A stretch of DNA of 64,000 nucleotides, from the NCBI RefSeq assembly GCF_900111375.1, contig NZ_FOHB01000010.1:97068-161067 (forward strand). The letters run 5' to 3'. The translations under genes were made by a program, and so were the position numbers. Position 1 is the first letter of the stretch, and each line of letters starts with the position of its first letter. The stretch is from Pedococcus cremeus. GTDB taxonomy: Bacteria > Actinomycetota > Actinomycetes > Actinomycetales > Dermatophilaceae. Below are positions 25,109 through 32,561 of the stretch, one piece after another. The notes under the pieces were generated by a model. That model was not told where the DNA came from, ran no database searches, and was given only the letters and a program-made list of their open reading frames with translations.

Positions 25109-26583
25109 TGGCCTCGGGGGCCTCGGGGGCCTCGGGGGACGCGGCGGCCTCGGGGGACGCGGCGGCCGCGCCGGCTGGGGGAGAGCACGGCCCCCCGCGG
25201 GCCGGGGCCGTGGTCGGCTCGGTCGTGGCGCTGCTGCTGCCGCTGGCCGGGCTGACGCTGGTGCTGGGGCTGCCCCACCTCGACCTGATGTGGCAGCACC
25301 AGCCGGCGCACTTCTGGCTGGTGCTGGGCGCGGCGGTGCTCAGCGCGGTCGTGGCCTACGGCACCGGCACGGCGGCCCAGCGGCGCGGCGACGCCCGGGT
25401 GCTCTTCGTGTCGCTGGCCTTCCTGTCGTCGGCCGGTTTCCTCGGCCTGCACGCGCTCGCGACGCCCAAGGTGCTGCTCGACACCCCCAACGCCGGCTTC
25501 ACGATCGCCACACCGGTGGGCATCGCGATCGGGTCGGCGTTCGCCCTCGTCTCGACCGGCCGGTTCGAGGGCGAGGCCGGGGTGCGGGCCATGCGACGGG
25601 GCCGTCTGCTGCGGAGGGCGCTGCTGGCGCTGATGGCGCTGTGGGCGGTCTGGTCGCTGGCCGGGCTGCCGCCGATGAACGGGCACACCGCGCCCGAGCA
25701 GGCGTCCGGGCCGATGGTCGTCATGGCGATGGCCGCCATCGGCCTCTACCTGTGGAGCGCCTGGCGCTACCTGCGGCTCTGGCAGCACCGTGGCGGGCTC
25801 ATGCCGGTGGCGGTGGCGGGCGCCTTCGTCCTCCTTGCCGAGGCGATGGTCGTGCTCGTGTTCTCGCGGGCCTGGCACCTCAGCTGGTGGGAGTGGCACC
25901 TGCTGATGCTCGCGGCCTTCGGGTTGGTGGCCTGGGGCGCCCAGCAGCAGTGGCACGAGGAGCGGTTCGCCGACCTCTACCTCGACCAGACCGTCTCCGG
26001 CAGCCGCGAGATGAGCGTCCTCTTCGCCGACCTCCAGGGGTTCACGAGCTGGTCGGAGGCGCACTCGCCGCAGGAGGTCACCGCGATGCTGAACACCTAC
26101 TTCGAGGTGGCCATCCCCCCGGTGGTGCGCGCCCATGGCGGCGACATCGACCGGCTCATCGGCGACGCGATCATGGCCACCTTCAACCGCCGCGGCGACC
26201 AGCCCGACCACGCGCACCGCGCCGCGGCGGCCGCGCTCGACCTCCAGCGCACCACGGCCCGGGTCGCGCAGGAGCACCCCGACTGGCCGCGGTTCCGGGT
26301 CGGCGTCAACACCGGTGAGGTGTCGCTCAGCCTCCTCGGAGCCGGCGGCGGGCGCACGCACACCGTCATCGGAGACACCGTCAACGTCGCCTCCCGGCTC
26401 GAGGCCAGGGCCCCCGTCGGCGGCGTCGCCATCGGACCCGAGACGCTCGCCCACCTGCCCGACGCGGTGACCGAGCCACTAGGGCCGCTCGAGCTCAAGG
26501 GCAGGACCGAGCCCGTCGACGCCCACGTCCTGCTGGCCCTCGAGGGTCAGCCCCCTTCTCCGGCAGCAACCTCTGCCAGCTGA
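25108..26583 (+). CDS. Membrane-bound class III adenylate/guanylate cyclase
   Basis: A 491-residue protein: a low-complexity Gly/Ala/Ser/Asp N-terminus, about six to seven membrane helices (residues 35-280), then a class III cyclase homology domain (about 300-480). The two metal Asp are present (VLFADLQGFT, D308; IGDAIMATF, D353). Transition-state residues Asn426 and Arg430 are present (GDTVNVASRLE). The purine-selecting Lys is replaced by Arg349 (DRLIGD), and the second selector position is Thr419 (HTVIG), as in class IIIb enzymes, several of which respond to bicarbonate. Product is therefore probably cAMP, but the Arg makes this uncertain. It begins inside the stop of the receiver/flavoprotein gene, so the two are made together. 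Confidence 0.92.
   Translation: MASGASGASGDAAASGDAAAAPAGGEHGPPRAGAVVGSVVALLLPLAGLTLVLGLPHLDLMWQHQPAHFWLVLGAAVLSAVVAYGTGTAAQRRGDARVLFVSLAFLSSAGFLGLHALATPKVLLDTPNAGFTIATPVGIAIGSAFALVSTGRFEGEAGVRAMRRGRLLRRALLALMALWAVWSLAGLPPMNGHTAPEQASGPMVVMAMAAIGLYLWSAWRYLRLWQHRGGLMPVAVAGAFVLLAEAMVVLVFSRAWHLSWWEWHLLMLAAFGLVAWGAQQQWHEERFADLYLDQTVSGSREMSVLFADLQGFTSWSEAHSPQEVTAMLNTYFEVAIPPVVRAHGGDIDRLIGDAIMATFNRRGDQPDHAHRAAAAALDLQRTTARVAQEHPDWPRFRVGVNTGEVSLSLLGAGGGRTHTVIGDTVNVASRLEARAPVGGVAIGPETLAHLPDAVTEPLGPLELKGRTEPVDAHVLLALEGQPPSPAATSAS
25111..25172 (+). repeat. Short tandem repeats in the cyclase N-terminal coding region
   Basis: Three 9-bp units GCCTCGGGG (Ala-Ser-Gly) followed by two near-identical 18-bp units containing GACGCGGCGGCCTCGGGG. 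They encode GASGASGDAAASGDAAAA and keep the frame, so copy-number change would only alter linker length. Confidence 0.7.
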
Positions 26584-26595
26584 GGTTGCTGCCGG
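26560..26595 (+). terminator. Hairpin straddling the cyclase stop codon
   Basis: Perfect 14-bp arms (26560-26573 and 26582-26595) with an 8-base loop; the TGA stop (26581-26583) lies at the loop/arm border. Probable terminator of the flavoprotein-cyclase operon; no T-tract. Confidence 0.6.
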
Positions 26596-26646
26596 TGACC
26601 CCGATGCGCTCGCGGTCCGTCGGGTGGGCGCGGCAGGATGGTGCGC

Positions 26647-27237
26647 ATGAGCGGCGCGGAGAAGCAGCAGCTGCACGGGTACCTCATGAACACCCGTGAG
26701 GCGGTGATGTGGAAGGTCGAAGGGCTGTCGGAGTACGACATCCGCAGACCGCTCACGCCGACGGGCACGAACCTGCTGGGCCTCGTCAAGCACCTGGCGA
26801 CCGCTGAGGCGTGGTACTTCGGCCAGGTCTTCGGCCGCCCCTTCGAACCACACCTCCCGTGGTGGGACGACGACCAGCCCGAGAACGCCGACCTCTGGGC
26901 CACGGCCGCGGAGAGCCGCGAGTACATCCTGGACACCTACCGCGCCGCGAGCGCGCACGCCGACGAGACGATCCGTGAGCTCGACCTGGACGCCTCGGGC
27001 CACGCGCACTGGTGGCCGCAACCGGACGTGACCCTGCACTCCGTGATGATCCACGTACTCGCCGAGACCGCCCGCCATGCCGGACACGCCGACATCCTCC
27101 GGGAGCAGCTCGACGGCTCAGCCGGGATGCGTGCCGACAGCTCGAGCCTGCCCGCCCATGACGAGCAGTGGTGGTCCGACTACCGGGCGCAGGTCGAAGC
27201 CGCCGCGCGGGCCGCGGAGGAGCGTCAGTCGAGGTAG
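26647..27237 (+). CDS. DinB-family (DUF664) protein
   Basis: A 196-residue four-helix DinB protein. Seen: EKQQLHGYLMNTREAVMWKVEGLSEYDIRRPLTPTGTNLLGLVKHLATAEAWYFGQVFGRP, the DUF664 signature with a metal His in VKHL, and VMIHVLAETARHAGHADILREQLDG, which supplies the other two His. Likely a thiol-transferase-like or other metalloprotein; no substrate known. ATG 26647 is preferred as homologues start MxxxEK; ATG 26638 is also in frame. Its last 13 bases overlap the convergent purB gene. Confidence 0.87.
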   Translation: MSGAEKQQLHGYLMNTREAVMWKVEGLSEYDIRRPLTPTGTNLLGLVKHLATAEAWYFGQVFGRPFEPHLPWWDDDQPENADLWATAAESREYILDTYRAASAHADETIRELDLDASGHAHWWPQPDVTLHSVMIHVLAETARHAGHADILREQLDGSAGMRADSSSLPAHDEQWWSDYRAQVEAAARAAEERQSR

Positions 27238-28634
27238 TCGACGAGCTCGGGGGCGGCGCCGATGTAGGTGGCCGGCGTCATCGCCGACAGGCGCGCGGCC
27301 ACGTCGTCGGGCAGGCCGAGGCCCGCGATGAACGCGCGCAGGTCGTCGCCGGTGATGCGGCGGCCGCGGGTCAGCTCCTTGAGCCGCTCGTAGGGCTCGT
27401 CCATCCCGGGCACGCCGCGGGCGCCGAGGGCGCGCATGGCCGACTGCACCGGCTCGCCGAGCACCTCCCAGTTGGCGTCGAGGTCGGCCGCCATCGCCGC
27501 GGGCACGGCGTCGAGGCCGGCGAGGCCGCGGCTGACGTTGTCGAGGGCGAGCAGAGAGTGGCCGAACGCCGTGCCGATGTTGCGCTGCATCGAGCTGTCG
27601 GTGAGGTCGCGCTGCAGCCGCGAGGTGACCAGCGTGGAGCCGAGCACGTCGAACAGGGCGTTGGAGACCTCGAGGTTGGCCTCGGCGTTCTCGAACCGGA
27701 TGGGGTTCACCTTGTGCGGCATCGTCGACGACCCGACCGTGCCCTGGCCGCGCACCTGCGCGAAGTAGCCCATCGAGATGTAGGTCCACACGTCGGTGCA
27801 GAGGTTGTGCAGCACCCGGTTGAAGCGCGCGACGTCGGCGTACAGCTCGGCCTGCCAGTCGTGGCTCTCGATCTGGGTGGTGAGCGGGTTCCAGGTCAGC
27901 CCGAGGCCCTCGACGAAGCTCTGGCTGATCGACGGCCAGTCGGCCTCGGGCACGGCGGCGAGGTGCGCGCCGTAGGTGCCGGTCGCGCCGTTGAGCTTGC
28001 CCAGGTACTCCGCGGACTCGATGCGCCGCAGCTGGCGCTGGAGCCGGTGCGCGAGCACGGCCAGCTCCTTGCCCATGGTGGTCGGGGTCGCCGGCTGGCC
28101 GTGGGTGTGGGCGAGCAGCGGCACGTCACGCAGGTCGGAGGCCATGGTGGCCACCGCCTCGACCAGCGCCTGTGCCTTGGGCAGCCAGACCTGCTCGACC
28201 GCGCCCTTGACCATCAGGGCGTAGGAGAGGTTGTTGACGTCCTCGGACGTGCAACAGAAGTGGATCAGCTCGGCGAGGCCCTTGTCCTCCGCCGCCGGGG
28301 CGATCTCGGACAGCCGGCGCTTGAGGAAGTACTCCACCGCCTTCACGTCGTGCTGGGTGACCCGCTCGATGTCGCCCATCTCGGCGACCTGGTCGGGCCC
28401 GAAGTCGTCGACGACCTTGCGCAGCGCCTTCTGCTCGTCGTCGGTGAGGGCGCGCACGCCCGGCACCACGTGGTTCGACGTGAGGTGGATCAGCCACTCG
28501 ACCTCGACGTGCACCCGCTCGCGGTTGAGCGCCGGCTCGGAGAGGTGGTCGACCAGCGGGGCGACGGCGCTGCGGTAGCGGCCGTCGAGGGCGCCGAGGG
28601 CGAAGGGGGGTGTCGCGTCAGCAAGCGAGGCCAT
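27225..28634 (-). CDS. purB: Adenylosuccinate lyase
   Basis: Cleaves fumarate from SAICAR and from adenylosuccinate in purine synthesis. Fumarase/aspartase superfamily tetramer. Seen: ERVTQHDVKAVEYFLK (catalytic-region His), FCCTSEDVNNLSYALM, AHTHGQPATPTTMGKELA (second conserved region), and the signature GSSTMPHKVNPI. At 469 residues it belongs to the longer E. coli-like PurB type. ATG 28634 is chosen because GGGAGGATGAGGGCC precedes it and the usual N-terminus (ADATPPFALGALDGRY) follows. Confidence 0.97.
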   Translation of the reverse strand: MASLADATPPFALGALDGRYRSAVAPLVDHLSEPALNRERVHVEVEWLIHLTSNHVVPGVRALTDDEQKALRKVVDDFGPDQVAEMGDIERVTQHDVKAVEYFLKRRLSEIAPAAEDKGLAELIHFCCTSEDVNNLSYALMVKGAVEQVWLPKAQALVEAVATMASDLRDVPLLAHTHGQPATPTTMGKELAVLAHRLQRQLRRIESAEYLGKLNGATGTYGAHLAAVPEADWPSISQSFVEGLGLTWNPLTTQIESHDWQAELYADVARFNRVLHNLCTDVWTYISMGYFAQVRGQGTVGSSTMPHKVNPIRFENAEANLEVSNALFDVLGSTLVTSRLQRDLTDSSMQRNIGTAFGHSLLALDNVSRGLAGLDAVPAAMAADLDANWEVLGEPVQSAMRALGARGVPGMDEPYERLKELTRGRRITGDDLRAFIAGLGLPDDVAARLSAMTPATYIGAAPELVDYLD

Positions 28635-28731
28635 GGCCCTCATCCTCCCAGACGGCGTGGGGTGCCCGGTCCGCCGTCCGCCGTCCGCCCCCGCACTACG
28701 CTGCGCCTCCGTCGCCGGGGGCACCCAGCGC

Positions 28732-28971
28732 ATGGGCGAGTGCCTCGAGGCGGCGGGCTACGAGATCGACCGCGAGGGCATCGAGCGCCGAGTGGAGCGG
28801 GCGCCCGACATCAACAGCACGATCGACGGCCAGCCCACCGCGGTCTACCGGGTCCGGATCGACGGCGACGAGGACCTGCACTTCGCGGTCGTGTCGCGAA
28901 GCGGCTTCGTCCTCACCGGCTCGGATGCCGACAAGCAGACGCTGTCAGAGGTGGGCTGCCCGCTCGGCTGA
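28732..28971 (+). CDS. Small protein of unknown function
   Basis: A 79-residue soluble protein divergent from purB. It opens MGECLEAAGYEIDREGIERRVERAPDI, followed by PTAVYRVRIDGDEDLHFAVVSRSGFVLTGSDADKQTLSEVGCPL. The second half alternates like beta strands. Codon use fits the genome. No family is recognised and no ribosome binding site is seen for ATG 28732; an in-frame start further upstream would lie within the purB start region. Confidence 0.5.
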   Translation: MGECLEAAGYEIDREGIERRVERAPDINSTIDGQPTAVYRVRIDGDEDLHFAVVSRSGFVLTGSDADKQTLSEVGCPLG

Positions 28972-29030
28972 GGCGTGACCGTGGTCGGTCACCGACGCGT
29001 GGAGGGCGGTGATCGACCACAGCCGGTGGG

Positions 29031-29591
29031 TCACCCCAGCGCGCCGTCGCGGGCGGCCAGCTCCTGCCGCACGTGCTCGACCACGCCGGCCGCGGCCGCG
29101 GTGACCTCGGCGTAGGTCCGGTCGAAGGCGTCGCCGTCGCCGTACCAGGGGTCGTCCATGTCGAGCTCGCCCGCGGCGACCGCCTCGGGGTCGAACTCGC
29201 GGAACAGCCGGATGCGGGAGCGCTGCTCCTCGCTGCGAGCCATTGTGCGCAGGTCTTCCAGGTGCCCCGAGTCGGCGGCCAGCACCAGGTCGCGGCCGTC
29301 GATCCACGACCGCTCGAACTGGCGCGCCACGTGGCTGGTGCCGCCGAAGTCCTCGTGCCCGTTGCGGCGCAGCACCTCCAGGGTGCGGCGGTCGGCCGGG
29401 TTGCCGACCTCCCACGAGGAGGTACCGGCGGAGTCGACCTCCACGCGGTGCCCCAGACCGGCCTCCTCGAAGCGCTCGCGGAGGATGAACTCGCCCATCG
29501 GCGAGCGGCAGATGTTGCCCGTGCAGACGACGATGACGCGGTACGGCTCCCCGGACCGGTCGTGGCTGCGCGTGTCCCCGTTGTTGCTCAT
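29031..29591 (-). CDS. Low-molecular-weight protein-tyrosine phosphatase
   Basis: A 186-residue phosphatase with the LMW-PTP P-loop CTGNICRS (Cys23 nucleophile, Arg29) and the general-acid segment DDPWYGD (Asp147 next to Pro148). It removes phosphate from tyrosine residues, in other bacteria often on kinases of envelope polysaccharide export, or from arsenate in related enzymes; the DP-W-Y form indicates the tyrosine phosphatase type. ATG 29591 overlaps the stop of the M56 protease gene (ATGA), so it is the last gene of the cydABDC-blaI-M56 operon. Its placement next to a protease/repressor pair is unusual and its substrate is open. Confidence 0.92.
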   Translation of the reverse strand: MSNNGDTRSHDRSGEPYRVIVVCTGNICRSPMGEFILRERFEEAGLGHRVEVDSAGTSSWEVGNPADRRTLEVLRRNGHEDFGGTSHVARQFERSWIDGRDLVLAADSGHLEDLRTMARSEEQRSRIRLFREFDPEAVAAGELDMDDPWYGDGDAFDRTYAEVTAAAAGVVEHVRQELAARDGALG

Positions 29592-30439
29592 GCCCCCATT
29601 GAACCGAGCGCGAGGCCGAGCAGCGCGAGGGGGGCAGCGAGCACGCCGGCGGCGAACGCGTAGACCACCGGTGCGAGCCACCCCGGTGCGTCGTCCTCGG
29701 CGAGCAGGGCCATGCGGGTGCGGGTCGCACTGACGTCGGCGGTCGCCGCCAGCGCCGTCTCGGGGTGGGAGGCGCCGGCCAGCGCCACCAGTGCCCGGGC
29801 CAGCGGCACCGGTCCGGTGCGGCGCCGGGCGGCGCGGTCGGCGAGCACCTCCACGAGCAGGCGCACCTCGCGCAGGGCCTCGGGGGCCTGCAGCCGGCTC
29901 GGCGCCGATTGGTGCAGCACGGTGAAGAACTCGAGCACGAGGTCGTGCCGGGCGCGCAGGTGGGCCCGCTCGTGGGCCAGCACCGCGTCGAGCTCCTCGC
30001 CGGGCAGCGCGCGCAGCGTTCCCTCGGTCAGCACGACGCGGCGCCGCAGGCCGGGCAGGCAGTATGCCGTGGGAGTGGGGTGCGCGAGCACGCGCACCTC
30101 GTCGTCGACCGCCTCGCCGAGGGCGTCGACGAGGACGCGGTGCTCCCGCCGGGCGGCGCGGAGCCGGGTGCCCACCAGATGTCCCGACCAGAGCAGCCTG
30201 CCGAGCACCAGCCCGCTGAACGCCAGGGCGGGCACGGCAGCCCAGGCGGCCCAGCCCGCGCCGCCGAGCGCCAGCGCGTGCACGGCCAGCGGCGCGGCGC
30301 TCACCGCGGAGACGACGGCCGCCAGCGACACGGCCTGCCAGCCGAGCAGGGCGGCCCGGGGCGACCGGCGGAAGACCTCCTGCCGAGCCATGGCGCGCGG
30401 GGCCACGGCGGTCAGCACCACGGCGAGGGCGGCCAGCAC
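29588..30439 (-). CDS. M56 (BlaR1-like) membrane metalloprotease
   Basis: A 283-residue protein with a zinc-protease site HERAH (residues 156-160, HExxH) in a cytosolic loop between predicted helices, and a C-terminal helix around 255-278. The family (BlaR1/MecR1) senses a signal and triggers cleavage of BlaI-type repressors. There is no penicillin-binding sensor domain, so the signal is not expected to be a beta-lactam bound as in BlaR1. GTG 30439 follows the blaI stop by 20 bases; a more upstream non-ATG start is possible because the first helix seems short. It overlaps the phosphatase gene by 4 bases. Confidence 0.85.
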   Translation of the reverse strand: MLAALAVVLTAVAPRAMARQEVFRRSPRAALLGWQAVSLAAVVSAVSAAPLAVHALALGGAGWAAWAAVPALAFSGLVLGRLLWSGHLVGTRLRAARREHRVLVDALGEAVDDEVRVLAHPTPTAYCLPGLRRRVVLTEGTLRALPGEELDAVLAHERAHLRARHDLVLEFFTVLHQSAPSRLQAPEALREVRLLVEVLADRAARRRTGPVPLARALVALAGASHPETALAATADVSATRTRMALLAEDDAPGWLAPVVYAFAAGVLAAPLALLGLALGSMGA

Positions 30440-30459
30440 GACGGCCGCGACGGCTGGGC

Positions 30460-30891
30460 TCAGCTCCGGCCCCCGTTCGACCGCCCGTGCCGCTTCTCCA
30501 CCTCGGCCAGCGCGGCCTTGAGGTCGGCGATCTCCTCGGCCGTGGCGTCGCCCAGGAAGTGCAGCATGGCCGCTCGGCGGTCGGCCGACGGCAGCCCCTG
30601 CAGCTGCCCCAGCATGCTGCTGGCGGTGAGCTCCTCGCGGGTGCCGGCCGCGGCATACAGGTAGGCGCGGCCGGAGCCACGCTCCTTGACGAGCAGGCCC
30701 GCGTCGGCGAGCCGGCCCATCACGGTCATGACGGTCGTGTAGGCGAGGTCGCGTCCGCGCAGCAGGCCCTCGTGCACCTGGCGCACCGACACCGACGGCT
30801 CACCGGACTCCCCGAGGGCCCAGACCTGGTCCATGACCGCGCGCTCGAGCTCACCGAGCTTGTTGATCGTCTTGGTGGGCACCGCCCTCAC
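30460..30891 (-). CDS. BlaI/MecI/CopY-family repressor
   Basis: A 143-residue winged-helix repressor. Seen: LGELERAVMDQVWALGESGEPSVSVRQVHEGLLRGRDLAYTTVMTVMGRLADAGLLVKERGSGRAYLY, the complete BlaI DNA-binding domain (recognition helix AYTTVMTVMGRLADAG, wing RAYLY), then an acidic/helical dimerisation tail that is where BlaI proteins are cut. GTG 30891 overlaps the cydC stop (GTGA), placing it in the cytochrome bd operon. Two TACTAC-N5-GTAGTR dyads upstream of cydA are the likely operator, giving autoregulation. Release would come through the M56 protease encoded next. Confidence 0.93.
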   Translation of the reverse strand: MRAVPTKTINKLGELERAVMDQVWALGESGEPSVSVRQVHEGLLRGRDLAYTTVMTVMGRLADAGLLVKERGSGRAYLYAAAGTREELTASSMLGQLQGLPSADRRAAMLHFLGDATAEEIADLKAALAEVEKRHGRSNGGRS

Positions 30892-32561
30892 CTGCCTTCC
30901 AGAGCCAGTGTCGCAGCGGCGAGGTCGAGGGTCCGCGCCGCCCCGTCGAGGCCGTCGGGGCGGTGGCTCACCACCACGACGGTGCGGCCGGCGCTGGCGG
31001 CGAAGAGGTCGTGGAGCACGGCCTCGGCGGTGGGGTGGTCGAGGTGGGCCACCGGCTCGTCGAGGAGCAGCACCGGGCGGCCGGAGAGCAGGGCGCGGGC
31101 GATGCCGAGCCGGGCCCGCTCGCCGCCGCTGACACCGGTGCCAGCGGCGCCGAGACGGGTGTCGAGGCCGGCGGCGAGCTCCTGCCGCCAGGCGGCCAGG
31201 CCGGCCGCCGCCAGGGCCGCGTCGATGTCGGTGTCGGTGGCGTCGGGGCGGGCCAGCCGCAGGTTCTCGCGCACCGTGCTGGCGAACAGGTGCGGCTCGT
31301 CGTCCACCACGGCGATGAGGGACCGCAGCGCCTCGAGGTCGATCTCGCGGGCCTCGACGCCGTCGACCTCGTAGCGCCCCGACGCTGGGTCGAGGTGGCG
31401 GGCCAGCACCGCGAGCAGTGTCGACTTGCCGCAGCCGTTCGCGCCGGTGACGGCCAGGGTGGTGCCCGGGGGCAGGTCGAGGGTGACCGGTGGCAGGGCG
31501 GTGCGGGCGCCGTCCCACGACGCCGCGACGCCGACGAGCCGCAGGTGCGGCGCACGGACCGTCGTGGCCGGAGGCAGGCGGTGACCGGTGGGCCCGGTGG
31601 CAGGTGCCTGGTCGAGCAGGTCGTGGAGCCGGGCGTCGCTCGCCTGCGCCCGGGCCAGCGACCGCATGGCGTCGGAGAGGGGTGAGAGCACGTCGGCCAG
31701 GGCGAACGGTGCCAGCACGAGAAGCGCGGCCACCGGTGCGCCCACTGCGGCCGGCTCGACGGTGAGGGCGGCGACGACGGTGGCGACTGCCGTGGCCAGC
31801 GGGAGCAGGGCCGCCGCCAGCGCGCGTCCCCGGCTCTGCCGGCGGGTGGCCGCCTCGACCGCGTCGTGCGCCTCACGCACCCAGCCGAGTGCCGCCTCGC
31901 CGGCACCGATCGCCTGCAGGTCGCCGGCGTGCTGGGCCACCAGCTCGCTGACCCGGGAGACCTCGGCGCGGGCGGCGAGCAGCTCCTTCTGCGAGCGGCC
32001 CTCCAGCCACCACGCGAGCCACGACGTCAGGGCGGCGACGACCAGCAGCCCGGTGACCGCGAGCCCGACGCCCGGGTCGACCAGCGCGGTGAGCACCGCC
32101 GTGGCCACGCCGGTGAGGGTCGTCGCGATGAGCGGCACGGTCACCCGCACCTGCGCGTCGACGACGTCCTGGAGGTCGTCGACCACCCCGGTCAGCACGT
32201 CGGCGCGACCCCGGGTGCCGAGGCGCGCCGGTGTCAGCGGGATGAGCCGCTCGTAGACGCTGGTGCGGCGGGCGGCCAGGTCGTCGAGCGCGGCGTCGTG
32301 CGACACCAGCCGCTCCCCGTAGCGGAACACCGGTCGGGCGAGGCCGAAGGTGCGCACCGCCACGATGGCGGTCAGCAGCGTGAGGATGACCGGCCGCTCG
32401 CTGGCGCGCACGATCAACCAGCCCGAGGTTGCGGTCAGGGCGACCCCGGCGGACAGGGCGGCCCCGCCGAGCAGGCCGGCCAGCGCGGTTCGCGGGGTGG
32501 GGTGCAGGAGGCGGGTGCGGCCCACCGCTGCGGTCTCGTTCTGTGCGGGGGTCCGGTTCAC
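30888..32561 (-). CDS. cydC: Heterodimeric ABC exporter subunit CydC
   Basis: A 557-residue half-transporter: six-helix membrane domain (residues 20-290), then an ATPase domain with Walker A GANGCGKST, the signature VSGGERARLGIARA, Walker B VLLLDEPVAHLD and H-loop VVSHRP. With CydD it exports cysteine/glutathione-type thiols needed to assemble cytochrome bd haems (family knowledge). GTG 32561 overlaps the cydD stop by 4 bases (GTGA). Confidence 0.95.
   Translation of the reverse strand: MNRTPAQNETAAVGRTRLLHPTPRTALAGLLGGAALSAGVALTATSGWLIVRASERPVILTLLTAIVAVRTFGLARPVFRYGERLVSHDAALDDLAARRTSVYERLIPLTPARLGTRGRADVLTGVVDDLQDVVDAQVRVTVPLIATTLTGVATAVLTALVDPGVGLAVTGLLVVAALTSWLAWWLEGRSQKELLAARAEVSRVSELVAQHAGDLQAIGAGEAALGWVREAHDAVEAATRRQSRGRALAAALLPLATAVATVVAALTVEPAAVGAPVAALLVLAPFALADVLSPLSDAMRSLARAQASDARLHDLLDQAPATGPTGHRLPPATTVRAPHLRLVGVAASWDGARTALPPVTLDLPPGTTLAVTGANGCGKSTLLAVLARHLDPASGRYEVDGVEAREIDLEALRSLIAVVDDEPHLFASTVRENLRLARPDATDTDIDAALAAAGLAAWRQELAAGLDTRLGAAGTGVSGGERARLGIARALLSGRPVLLLDEPVAHLDHPTAEAVLHDLFAASAGRTVVVVSHRPDGLDGAARTLDLAAATLALEGR

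Noticed and set aside
24502..26454. A 650-codon minus-strand frame antisense to the flavoprotein and cyclase
   Set aside because: No motif, His/Arg/Gly-rich, and both sense genes have intact catalytic motifs.
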